A stretch of DNA of 6,334 nt. Source: an uncultured Erysipelotrichaceae bacterium (lineage in GTDB: Bacteria; Bacillota_I; Bacilli_A; Erysipelotrichales; Erysipelotrichaceae). The DNA is taken from NCBI GenBank assembly GCA_902782955.1, contig CACZPD010000021.1, positions 1-6,334 of the forward strand. Direction: 5' to 3'. This document shows positions 1 to 5,626 of the stretch, in pieces (position 1 is the stretch's first letter; every line of letters starts with the position of its first letter). The translations under genes and the position numbers were made by a program. Under the pieces are notes generated by a model, which ran no database searches, had not been told where the DNA came from, and saw nothing but the letters and a program-made list of their open reading frames with translations.

Positions 1-1584
1 AATATTCTTGCCATCATGGCACAGGTCGATGCCGCTCCCCGTCCGGACAATGTCATCTATGATTATGAAAAGCAGGAGATCCTGTGCATCCTGCCGATGA
101 CCTTCAGCGGTGTATGGTCGAAGAACCGGAAAGCATTTTATTCCCCGACCACATCCGTTTCGGAAGATAAAACACAGACGACCATACAGAGATGGGACGG
201 TGAAACCAATACGGTCACGGACATTCTGACATACCCGGGCAATTCCATTTTCGGGAATACATCAGTTTCGGAAGACGGCAGAATGTTCATCTTCTCATTC
301 TCCATGAACTATTCGGAAGATGTCTTCTATGCCTATGAGGAAGAGACCGGAAAACTGACCGTTCTCAACGAAAATGAACCGATGGAACTGAAATATATCG
401 ATTCACTGAACGGGAATCATTACTTCATCTCCCTGAAAGGAAATGATCACGGCTCCATGATCGCGGTGCCGTTCGGCAAGACGATTGCGGAAGCGGAAAC
501 CGTCTATACCGAAAAAACAGCGTATCTGAAAGAAGGATTCAGTATAAACGGCAGGATCTTCCTGCAGGCAGAGGAAACTGCCGCGTCCAAACTGATCGAT
601 CCGCAGAGCGGTAAGGAAGTGCCGCTGCCGGACCCGGTCGGATCACTGGGCGTGACCGGGAAAGACGGAACATGCAAACTCTTCTCCTTCGAAACATTTA
701 CCGAACGGCAGAAGATCCTGTCCTTTGACGGTTGTTCATTTAAAACAAAACTCGGAGAAGATCAGGCGCATGATGATATCGCCGTTGATCTGCTTTTCGC
801 GGATTCAAAGGAAGACGGGGAAAAGATCCCATATTATCTCGTCCATCTGAAAGATGCGGAGAAAGACGGGCAGAGACCGGCCCTGATGTACGGCTACGGC
901 GGATACAATATCTCCATGCCGCCATGGTCTGCGGAAATGGTATCCGGCACAGACATCGCCGCCTGGGTCAGAAACGGCGGCATCTATGTCCACTGTCTGC
1001 TGCGCGGCGGTGCGGAATACGGACCGGCCTGGCATGACGCAGGCATGGGTATGAAGAAGAAAAACTGCTATTACGATTTTATCGGCATTGCTGAAAAAGT
1101 GATGCGGGACGGCTGGACATGTCCGGAAAAAACAGCGATCAGCGGCTGTTCCAACGGCGGCCTGCTGATGAGCACGCTCGTTACGATGCGTCCGGACCTG
1201 TGGGGCTGCGTGATCGATTCTGTCCCCCATACAGATATGATCCATTTTGCGAAAGATGACCGCGGTGCCATGTATGTGACCGAGTACGGCGATCCTTATC
1301 ATTCAAAGGAAGAATTCGAATATCTGCTGAGCTACTCGCCGGTGCATAATGTCCGCCCTGCCGCATATCCCCCTGTTTATATCCAGACCGGGGAATGCGA
1401 CAACAACGTTCCCCCGTATCACGGGAAGAGCTTCGCGGCTTTGATGCAGGAGAACAACACCAGCGATAACCCGATCCTGCTCAGGGTGCTGAAGTACGGC
1501 TCCCATGACAGAGGCCAGGGTGAGGTTTACTGGCAGACGATCTCCGAAATGCATGTATTCATGAAAAAAGCTCTTAAACTCTGA
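1..1584 (+). CDS. Prolyl oligopeptidase family (S9A) serine peptidase, 5' truncated
   Basis: This is a cytoplasmic-type serine peptidase that would cleave short peptides, classically after proline. The frame is open from base 1, so the ATG at 16 is internal and the true start lies upstream. About 527 codons are visible against roughly 700 in the family, so part of the N-terminal beta-propeller is missing. The C-terminal alpha/beta-hydrolase domain starts near base 790. Its landmarks are YGYGGYNIS (889-915, oxyanion-hole region), LRGGAEYG, and GCSNGG with the nucleophile Ser at 1150-1152. The Asp is at 1399-1401 in GECDNNV and the His at 1504-1506 in GSHDRG, so the triad is intact. The residue before the Ser is Cys where GGSNGG is usual, and two substrate-pocket positions look substituted (see findings). 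No signal peptide can be judged because the start is absent. A hairpin terminator follows the stop. Family assignment is firm; proline specificity is not. Confidence 0.93.
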   Translation, partial: NILAIMAQVDAAPRPDNVIYDYEKQEILCILPMTFSGVWSKNRKAFYSPTTSVSEDKTQTTIQRWDGETNTVTDILTYPGNSIFGNTSVSEDGRMFIFSFSMNYSEDVFYAYEEETGKLTVLNENEPMELKYIDSLNGNHYFISLKGNDHGSMIAVPFGKTIAEAETVYTEKTAYLKEGFSINGRIFLQAEETAASKLIDPQSGKEVPLPDPVGSLGVTGKDGTCKLFSFETFTERQKILSFDGCSFKTKLGEDQAHDDIAVDLLFADSKEDGEKIPYYLVHLKDAEKDGQRPALMYGYGGYNISMPPWSAEMVSGTDIAAWVRNGGIYVHCLLRGGAEYGPAWHDAGMGMKKKNCYYDFIGIAEKVMRDGWTCPEKTAISGCSNGGLLMSTLVTMRPDLWGCVIDSVPHTDMIHFAKDDRGAMYVTEYGDPYHSKEEFEYLLSYSPVHNVRPAAYPPVYIQTGECDNNVPPYHGKSFAALMQENNTSDNPILLRVLKYGSHDRGQGEVYWQTISEMHVFMKKALKL

Positions 1585-1587
1585 TAC

Positions 1588-1621
1588 AGACCGTGCGGAT
1601 TGAAAACCGCACGGTTTCTTT
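1588..1621 (+). terminator. Rho-independent terminator of the S9 peptidase gene
   Basis: A perfect 9-bp GC-rich stem, ACCGTGCGG (1590-1598) with CCGCACGGT (1607-1615), encloses an 8-nt loop. A T-rich tail (TTCTTTCT) follows at once. A G-T and an A-T pair can extend the stem to 1588 and 1617. It lies a few bases after the peptidase stop. There is no T-tract on the other side, so it acts on + transcripts only. Confidence 0.85.
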
Positions 1622-1628
1622 CTACAAT
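1600..1628 (+). promoter_or_regulatory. SigA-type promoter inside the terminator, for the XpaC-like gene
   Basis: TTGAAA (1600-1605) and TACAAT (1623-1628) are separated by exactly 17 bp, and each differs from consensus at one position. The -35 falls in the loop of the preceding terminator and the -10 just after its T-tract. Transcription would begin at about 1634-1636, on the ATG at 1635. No other promoter candidate fits the short gap. Function is inferred from the match alone. Confidence 0.6.
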
Positions 1629-1634
1629 GTGGAT

Positions 1635-2075
1635 ATGAATAACGAAGAGAAAAAAGAACTCCATATGAAGCAGGCCGGTGAGTACATCCGCTATATGGAG
1701 CTGTGCCGGGAAAAGATATATGATGCGGAAATAAAGGAACAGATCGCAGCCATGCTGAAGAAGTTCCGGGATCTGAGGGACCTTCAGTACTGGTTTGACA
1801 GCGGTGAAAAGGAACTGGACCGTTTTTATGACCGTTATCTCCCGTTCCTGAATATGATCATGGAGAATTATCTCAAGCTGGAAACCAGCTGGAATTTTGA
1901 AGAACTGAAAAAAGTAAAGGGAAAACTGCTCAATACCCTGCAGGAATTCATCGGTACGATGGAGATCATCATGGAGATTCTGCCGCAGGATGAGATCAGT
2001 GACGCCAACGCGGAAGTCAAAGCCAGAGAAGCAAAAGAAGCGCTGGAAGAGCGCTTCAGACTGCATCACCTCTGA
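1635..2075 (+). CDS. XpaC-like small helical protein (5-bromo-4-chloroindolyl phosphate hydrolysis family)
   Basis: About 146 residues, strongly charged and predicted almost all alpha-helical, with no signal peptide or membrane segment. The pattern of a helix before DRYLPFL, then MENYLKLE, then a helix with LLNTLQEF and a C-terminal acidic helix, resembles the conserved part of XpaC-family proteins. Those proteins carry a YYLP..LK.. motif followed by a two-helix tail. This is from memory of the family, so a moderate call. The family name comes from an indicator-dye phenotype and the biochemical role is unclear. Typical members are longer with N-terminal membrane helices, absent here. The frame is open back to a GTG at 1593, but that lies inside the terminator, so ATG 1635 is preferred. 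ATG 1665 is an alternative. Neither has a good Shine-Dalgarno. The stop abuts the stop of the convergent CapA-like gene. Confidence 0.72.
   Translation: MNNEEKKELHMKQAGEYIRYMELCREKIYDAEIKEQIAAMLKKFRDLRDLQYWFDSGEKELDRFYDRYLPFLNMIMENYLKLETSWNFEELKKVKGKLLNTLQEFIGTMEIIMEILPQDEISDANAEVKAREAKEALEERFRLHHL
2027..2057 (-). terminator. Probable terminator of the CapA-like gene, inside the XpaC-like CDS
   Basis: Read on the - strand, GAAGCGCT (2057-2050), a 5-nt loop and AGCGCTTC (2044-2037) form a perfect 8-bp stem followed by TTTTGCTTCT (2036-2027). It begins 18 nt after the CapA-like stop. It sits wholly in the 3' coding part of the convergent gene, so it may in part reflect codon content (EALEERF). 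Confidence 0.55.
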
Positions 2076-3275
2076 TCAGACACCGCCGATCTGAATATTA
2101 TTATCCACCGAGGTAATAATATTTTTATATTGTTCGTATAATGCCTCATGATCCGGCAAGATCTCATCTGTCAGTTCAGAGAACAGATATGTTTTGACAT
2201 TGTAGCGCAGCGCGGGATATACGCCTTCTGTATACGTATAGATCAGGTCTGCCCTGACATTGTCAATCACGATCTCCCCGTCCGGTTTCTTTGTGATATC
2301 CAGGGCGCCGATCATGCCGATCTGGTTGTCCGTATCCAGCTGTGTGGCGATCATGTTTCCCATGGCATAGAACACCGGTTTGCCGTTGACCCATTCAAAC
2401 GGTTCAATATCATGCGGGTGATTGCCGATGATAATATCCGCACCGGCTTTGGTCAGCTCGTCAGCGAGATATTTCTGGTCATTGTTGATGCCGTGGGAAT
2501 ATTCTGTTCCCCAGTGCATGGCAACGATGACAATATCCGCTTTTTTATTTGCCTTTTTGACTTTCTTTATGATCTCCTCGGTATGGCCGGGATAGTAATT
2601 GACCGAGTATGCATACGGCGCGGCGATCCCGTTCGTGTGTTCGCACCAGGACAGGAAAGCATAGGTGATCCCGTTGCATTCACCGACAGGGATCTCATCA
2701 TAATCCTCCTGGGAAAGATTGGTTCCCTGCATGATCACGCCCTTCTGCTTTTTCCAGTAGTTATAGGAATTCTCCAGTCCCTTCAGTCCTTTATCGAGGC
2801 AGTGGTTGTTTGCGGTCGATACAAGATTGAATCCTTTGGAGACCATATAATCACCGAATTCATACGGGCTGTTGAATGTCGGATATCCGGAAAGTCCCAG
2901 TTCGCTTCCGCCGAGGATCGTTTCCTGGTTGTAATAAGCCAGGTCATACCTGGATGCGATATTTCCGACACTGTCCAGCTGTTTGGCAAAATCAAACGTC
3001 CCGTCGTCATTCCTTGCGTCCTCGTAGACCGATTCATGGATCAGCGCGTCGCCGGTCAGGAACAGCGAGATCTTTTTGTCAGGCTCCGGTGTCGGTGTAG
3101 GTGTCGGTGTAGGTGTAGGTTCCGGTGTCGGCTCAGGCGTTTCCGCCGCTGCCGGTTCCGGTTTTTTATTCATTGAGCTGAATACACGGGAGCCTCCGTA
3201 CAAAATCACTGCAGCACACAGGACAGCCAGCACCCCTCTGACCCCCTTTTTCAGCTTTTTTTTCTTCATCGTCAT
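2076..3275 (-). CDS. CapA-like (poly-gamma-glutamate capsule family) membrane-anchored metallophosphatase-fold protein
   Basis: A 399-residue protein of the CapA/PGA_cap family, which has a calcineurin-like metallophosphatase fold. Members act outside the membrane in poly-gamma-glutamate export or other envelope work. A Lys-rich N terminus is followed by one hydrophobic segment (about residues 12-29), a Pro/Thr/Glu linker (39-65) and the catalytic domain. Metal-site motifs are in order: TGD (74-76), NQE (116-118), ANNHCLDKG (155-163), MHWGTEY (253-259), GNHPHDIEP (284-292) and AMGN (304-307). All look intact. The ATG at 3275 is chosen because AGGAG lies 6 nt upstream. No capB/capC ligase genes are visible, so poly-glutamate synthesis is not implied; a general wall or polymer role is equally likely. 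It has its own promoter and is separated from the upstream M23 gene by a terminator. Confidence 0.9.
   Translation of the reverse strand: MTMKKKKLKKGVRGVLAVLCAAVILYGGSRVFSSMNKKPEPAAAETPEPTPEPTPTPTPTPTPEPDKKISLFLTGDALIHESVYEDARNDDGTFDFAKQLDSVGNIASRYDLAYYNQETILGGSELGLSGYPTFNSPYEFGDYMVSKGFNLVSTANNHCLDKGLKGLENSYNYWKKQKGVIMQGTNLSQEDYDEIPVGECNGITYAFLSWCEHTNGIAAPYAYSVNYYPGHTEEIIKKVKKANKKADIVIVAMHWGTEYSHGINNDQKYLADELTKAGADIIIGNHPHDIEPFEWVNGKPVFYAMGNMIATQLDTDNQIGMIGALDITKKPDGEIVIDNVRADLIYTYTEGVYPALRYNVKTYLFSELTDEILPDHEALYEQYKNIITSVDNNIQIGGV
2094..2127 (+). terminator. Possible terminator of the XpaC-like gene, inside the CapA-like CDS
   Basis: AATATTATTA (2094-2103) and TAATAATATT (2114-2123) form a perfect 10-bp AT-rich stem. 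A G-T and a C-G pair extend it to a 12-bp stem with a 6-nt loop. T residues run through 2126. It starts 18 nt after the + strand stop and lies in the antisense of the last codons of the CapA-like gene. The stem is AT-rich and thus weaker than a classic intrinsic terminator. Confidence 0.42.
3081..3161 (-). repeat. Pro/Thr/Glu linker-coding repeat in the CapA-like gene
   Basis: Encodes residues 39-65, mostly PT and PE dipeptides between membrane anchor and catalytic domain. The central part alternates CCT ACA and CCG ACA, a near-perfect 12-bp tandem. Slippage here would change length in frame rather than switch the gene off. A similar linker occurs in the neighbouring M23 gene. Confidence 0.8.
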
Positions 3276-3281
3276 TTACTA

Positions 3282-3286
3282 CTCCT
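3282..3286 (-). promoter_or_regulatory. Shine-Dalgarno of the CapA-like gene
   Basis: AGGAG on the - strand, 6 nt before the ATG at 3275. It decides this start over a second in-frame ATG two codons later. Confidence 0.75.
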
Positions 3287-3305
3287 GTTTACATTACGGT
3301 TTTCT

Positions 3306-3333
3306 ATTTTACCCCATTCCGGACAGATTCCAA
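3306..3333 (-). promoter_or_regulatory. Putative promoter of the CapA-like gene
   Basis: On the - strand TTGGAA (3333-3328) and TAAAAT (3311-3306) are 16 bp apart, matching consensus at 4/6 and 5/6 positions. It lies just after the terminator of the M23 gene and would give a leader of about 25 nt containing the Shine-Dalgarno. The location makes sense; the -35 match is mediocre. Confidence 0.45.
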
Positions 3334-3354
3334 AGGGGCAATCCCTGTTTTTTT

Positions 3355-3379
3355 AAAAAGTCCGGTTTTTTTCCGGACT
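3355..3379 (-). terminator. Rho-independent terminator of the M23 peptidase gene
   Basis: On the - strand AGTCCGG (3379-3373), a loop of seven A and CCGGACT (3365-3359) are followed by TTTT. The 7-bp stem starts a few bases after the stop of the M23 gene. It isolates that gene from the CapA-like gene downstream. Confidence 0.78.
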
Positions 3380-3383
3380 GAGT

Positions 3384-5081
3384 TCAATATCCAAATACGG
3401 TTTCAGGACGTATGCGGCACGGAGCACCTACGCCGCTGTCGCATCTCCTTCTGAGACCTGCTGTGGTCCAGCCGCATCCAAAGGCAAGGTCACCGTTCCA
3501 GGTCCTGGCATAATTCGCGAAATTGGATGCATCGCCGAGATACATGATCTCGATGTGGACATGCGGACCGGTGACGTTTCCTGTCGCGCCGAGCCTGCCG
3601 ACATAATCGCCGGCATTGACGATCGTCCCGGTCTTGACCGGTGACCCGTACTGCATGTGACAGTATTTGATCGCATATAATCCGCCGTTGACCTTGGACA
3701 GCAGGAATACCTGGTTTCCTCCGCCCCAGGACCCGCCTGTTCCTACGCATCCGCTGCCGAGATATCCGACTCTGCAGCCGTCAGCGCTCTTGATGACAAC
3801 ACCGTTCGCAACCGCGCGGATCGTTGTTCCCTGGGGAACACCTGCCAGGTCGATGCCGAGATGCACGCCGCCGCCTGAATAGTACCATGTGCCTGCGCTT
3901 CTGTAGGCACCGGGGACAGGATGTACCCATCCGATTCCGCTGCCTGCGCCTGGATCAGGAGTCGGCTCAGGTGTCGCCTCCGGGGTAGGCTCCGGCGTTG
4001 GTGTCGTTTCCGGATTCTCAGTGCCTTCCGGTGTCGGCGTCGGTTCTCCTTCCGGCGTTTCCGTCGCTTCGGGATCCGGTGTGCCTTCCGGTGTCGGTTC
4101 TGGAGTAGGTTCAGGTGTGGGTTCCGGTGTCGGCTCAGGTGTAGGCTCCGGCGTCGGTTCCGGCTCATAGTTCGGATCGATACCTGTATCAGGGATATCG
4201 TCCAGGACACCGAGATCAGCTAGATCGCTCATTGTATCCTGAATGGAATCGATATCTGTCGCGACACGGTTTCCCTGCGCTTCCAGGTCCGCGTACTGCT
4301 TTTCAAACGCTTCCTGGATCACCTGTGCCTCATAACGCTTTTCTATCAGATCCTGCTGTTTCTGCACAACGGTATTCCGTTTGGCTTCAGCTTCTTCTTT
4401 ATCTTTCTCAATGGATTCCCGGATCTCCTCCAGTTCCTTTTTGGCCTGTTTCAGACCGCTCATCATATCCATGATCTGATCGATGGTGTGACGGTCGCTG
4501 TTCGTGATCGAACGGATCCCCATCAGGGTCCGCAGAAGCTGGTCGAAAGTCTTGGAATCCATGAGGATATCGATAAACGGATTCACCCGCATGACCGGCT
4601 GATTCCGCACCATTCTTTCCTTTACCTTAACGGAAACCTTGTCGATCTCCTTCTGTTTTTCATCAATTTCCTTCTGCTTCTCATCGATCAGTTCCTGCTG
4701 GGCATCGATCTTTGCCTGCAGTTCATTCACTTCCGCATTTAAAGTACGGACATCACCTGTCAGTTCTTCCGCGGCGCTCTGATATTCCTTGATCTTTTCA
4801 CCATACTCGCTGATATTGGACTCGATCTCTCCCCGCTTGCTTTCAATGGCCTCCAGCTTTTTCTGCAGATCTTCCGATGTGCCGCCCATATACTCCCTGT
4901 AAGCCTGGCATGCCTCATAGTCTGAAGCGGGTACGTGATCGCTGCTCAGACATTTCTCTGTCCAGTATTCCGTATCTGTATAATCCGGTTCCGCACTGGC
5001 TGTCATCATGTTTCCGAAAGGTATGCACAATACAGCCGCCGTAATGACCGGTATCCATTTCTTCTTTTTCATAACGTTCAT
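3384..5081 (-). CDS. Secreted PcsB/CwlO-like coiled-coil M23 metallo-endopeptidase (peptidoglycan hydrolase)
   Basis: A 565-residue exported wall hydrolase expected to cut peptidoglycan cross-bridge or stem peptides, for division or growth. Residues 4-30 are a signal peptide (MKKKK, hydrophobic core, cleavage after ASA). A coiled coil spans about 68-160 and 205-285. A conserved hinge [17 protein letters not shown] (167-183) lies between, as in PcsB/CwlO N-terminal domains, which are known in some family members to be controlled by FtsEX. A Pro/Thr/Glu linker (306-377) leads to the M23 LytM domain. Zinc ligands appear intact: H407 and D411 in HLGID and H509 in HVH; H475 and H507 are also kept, so it should be active. 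The mature protein has eight cysteines, unusual for a secreted Bacillota protein. A second ATG (5072) gives a more typical signal start and may be the real one; neither start has a clear Shine-Dalgarno. Confidence 0.92.
   Translation of the reverse strand: MNVMKKKKWIPVITAAVLCIPFGNMMTASAEPDYTDTEYWTEKCLSSDHVPASDYEACQAYREYMGGTSEDLQKKLEAIESKRGEIESNISEYGEKIKEYQSAAEELTGDVRTLNAEVNELQAKIDAQQELIDEKQKEIDEKQKEIDKVSVKVKERMVRNQPVMRVNPFIDILMDSKTFDQLLRTLMGIRSITNSDRHTIDQIMDMMSGLKQAKKELEEIRESIEKDKEEAEAKRNTVVQKQQDLIEKRYEAQVIQEAFEKQYADLEAQGNRVATDIDSIQDTMSDLADLGVLDDIPDTGIDPNYEPEPTPEPTPEPTPEPTPEPTPEPTPEGTPDPEATETPEGEPTPTPEGTENPETTPTPEPTPEATPEPTPDPGAGSGIGWVHPVPGAYRSAGTWYYSGGGVHLGIDLAGVPQGTTIRAVANGVVIKSADGCRVGYLGSGCVGTGGSWGGGNQVFLLSKVNGGLYAIKYCHMQYGSPVKTGTIVNAGDYVGRLGATGNVTGPHVHIEIMYLGDASNFANYARTWNGDLAFGCGWTTAGLRRRCDSGVGAPCRIRPETVFGY
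3951..4166 (-). repeat. Pro/Thr/Glu linker-coding repeat in the M23 gene
   Basis: Encodes residues 306-377, including six successive PTPE-type units (about 4086-4163), then a less regular stretch. Codons change from unit to unit: Thr is ACG, ACA or ACT, and Pro is CCG, CCT, CCC or CCA. The peptide repeat is therefore kept while the DNA has diverged. It is probably a flexible spacer that crosses the wall between coiled coil and catalytic domain. Confidence 0.85.
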
Positions 5082-5106
5082 TATAGTATCATCTTTTTAC
5101 TTTCAT
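5080..5106 (-). promoter_or_regulatory. Putative promoter of the M23 peptidase gene
   Basis: A perfect TATAAT (5085-5080 on the - strand) overlaps the first ATG of the gene. The best -35 is ATGAAA (5106-5101) with a short 15-bp spacer, so support is mostly the -10. An extended -10, TGATACTAT (5091-5083), overlaps it. If TATAAT is used, transcription starts at about the second ATG (5072). Confidence 0.35.
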
Positions 5107-5119
5107 TGCATTATTAACC

Positions 5120-5146
5120 AAAAAGAAAACATCCCCCGCGGGATGT
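5120..5146 (-). terminator. Rho-independent terminator of the ABC ATPase-ybaK unit
   Basis: On the - strand ACATCCC (5146-5140), a GCGG loop and GGGATGT (5135-5129) are followed by TTTTCTTTTT. The stem begins on the last base of the ybaK stop codon. It separates ybaK from the M23 gene, which has only about 38 bp left for its own promoter. Confidence 0.82.
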
Positions 5147-5622
5147 CATCTTGTCAGGTCCGCCAGGCTTCCGCCTGTAATTTTCAGCAGGGAATCCACA
5201 GACGCTTCGATCTGCAGGCCGATCTTGCCGCCTGATACATAGATCGTATCGAATAATACGGCTGTTTCATCAAAGAATGTCCGGAACGGTTTTTTCATAC
5301 CGACGGGACTGCAGCCGCCGCGGATATATCCGGTCAGGGGCAGGAGTTCCTTTACCGGGATCATCTCAACATTCTTGACGCCTGCGGCTTTGGCGCATTT
5401 CTTCAGATCAAGTTCATTTTCCGCCGGGATCACAAATACATAATGTTCCCGGTCACTTCCTGCGGTAACCAGTGTTTTGAATACCATTGCGGGATCCATG
5501 CCGCATTTTGCCGCAACAGATACAGCGTCGATATGCCCGTCTGAAGCATCATAGGCATGTTCTGTATATGGAATACCTGCGCTTTCCAGCATGCGCATCG
5601 CGTTTGTCTTCTTTTCTTTCAT
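5146..5622 (-). CDS. ybaK: Cys-tRNA(Pro)/Cys-tRNA(Cys) deacylase, YbaK/EbsC family
   Basis: A 158-residue cytoplasmic trans-editing enzyme. Family members hydrolyse Cys-tRNA(Pro) formed when prolyl-tRNA synthetase mischarges with cysteine, protecting proline codons. Family marks: FKTLV with the conserved lysine at residue 49, VIPAENELDLKK, then TGYIRGGCSPVGMKK and VSGGKIGLQIE near the C terminus. Length is typical for the single-domain family. The frame extends ten codons upstream to 5652 inside the ABC gene, but ATG 5622 is chosen because GGAG lies 7 nt before it and the protein then begins MKEKKTNA, like other members. Only 4 bp separate it from the ABC ATPase stop, so the two are probably co-transcribed and perhaps translationally coupled. 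Identification is strong. Confidence 0.93.
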   Translation of the reverse strand: MKEKKTNAMRMLESAGIPYTEHAYDASDGHIDAVSVAAKCGMDPAMVFKTLVTAGSDREHYVFVIPAENELDLKKCAKAAGVKNVEMIPVKELLPLTGYIRGGCSPVGMKKPFRTFFDETAVLFDTIYVSGGKIGLQIEASVDSLLKITGGSLADLTR

Positions 5623-5626
5623 TGTG

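Noticed and set aside
16..18. ATG at 16 as the start of the S9 peptidase
   Set aside because: The frame is open to the window edge and the visible protein is well short of family length, so the gene is truncated by the window.
805..1302. A 165-codon - strand open frame opposite the S9 peptidase
   Set aside because: It lies opposite the catalytic domain with its conserved triad, shows no domain and has no plausible place in an operon. It is a codon-bias shadow.
1527..2069. A 180-codon - strand open frame opposite the XpaC-like gene
   Set aside because: Phe/Leu-rich antisense of a charged helical protein. It would span the strong + strand terminator and has no recognisable motif.
2148..3176. 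A 342-codon + strand open frame antisense to the CapA-like gene
   Set aside because: It reads as a shadow: Cys/Arg/Phe/Ile-rich with a repetitive RCRCRCR tail opposite the Pro/Thr linker and no recognisable domain. The - strand frame has full family motifs, a Shine-Dalgarno and a promoter.
3319..3379. Alternative pairing of the terminator arm CCGGAC with a second GTCCGG at 3319-3324, as a riboswitch-like switch
   Set aside because: The second copy lies downstream of the T-tract, so it would be made only after the termination decision. The pairing is just 6 bp.
3951..4166. Short regular repeats that could suggest a CRISPR array or satellite
   Set aside because: The period is 6-12 bp with no spacers and it is in frame within a clear protein linker.
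3743..4223. Arg-rich open frames on both strands across the M23 linker (RCRFRCRL-like and RRRHR-like proteins)
   Set aside because: They are out-of-frame readings of the Pro/Thr/Glu repeat DNA, not basic nucleic-acid-binding proteins.
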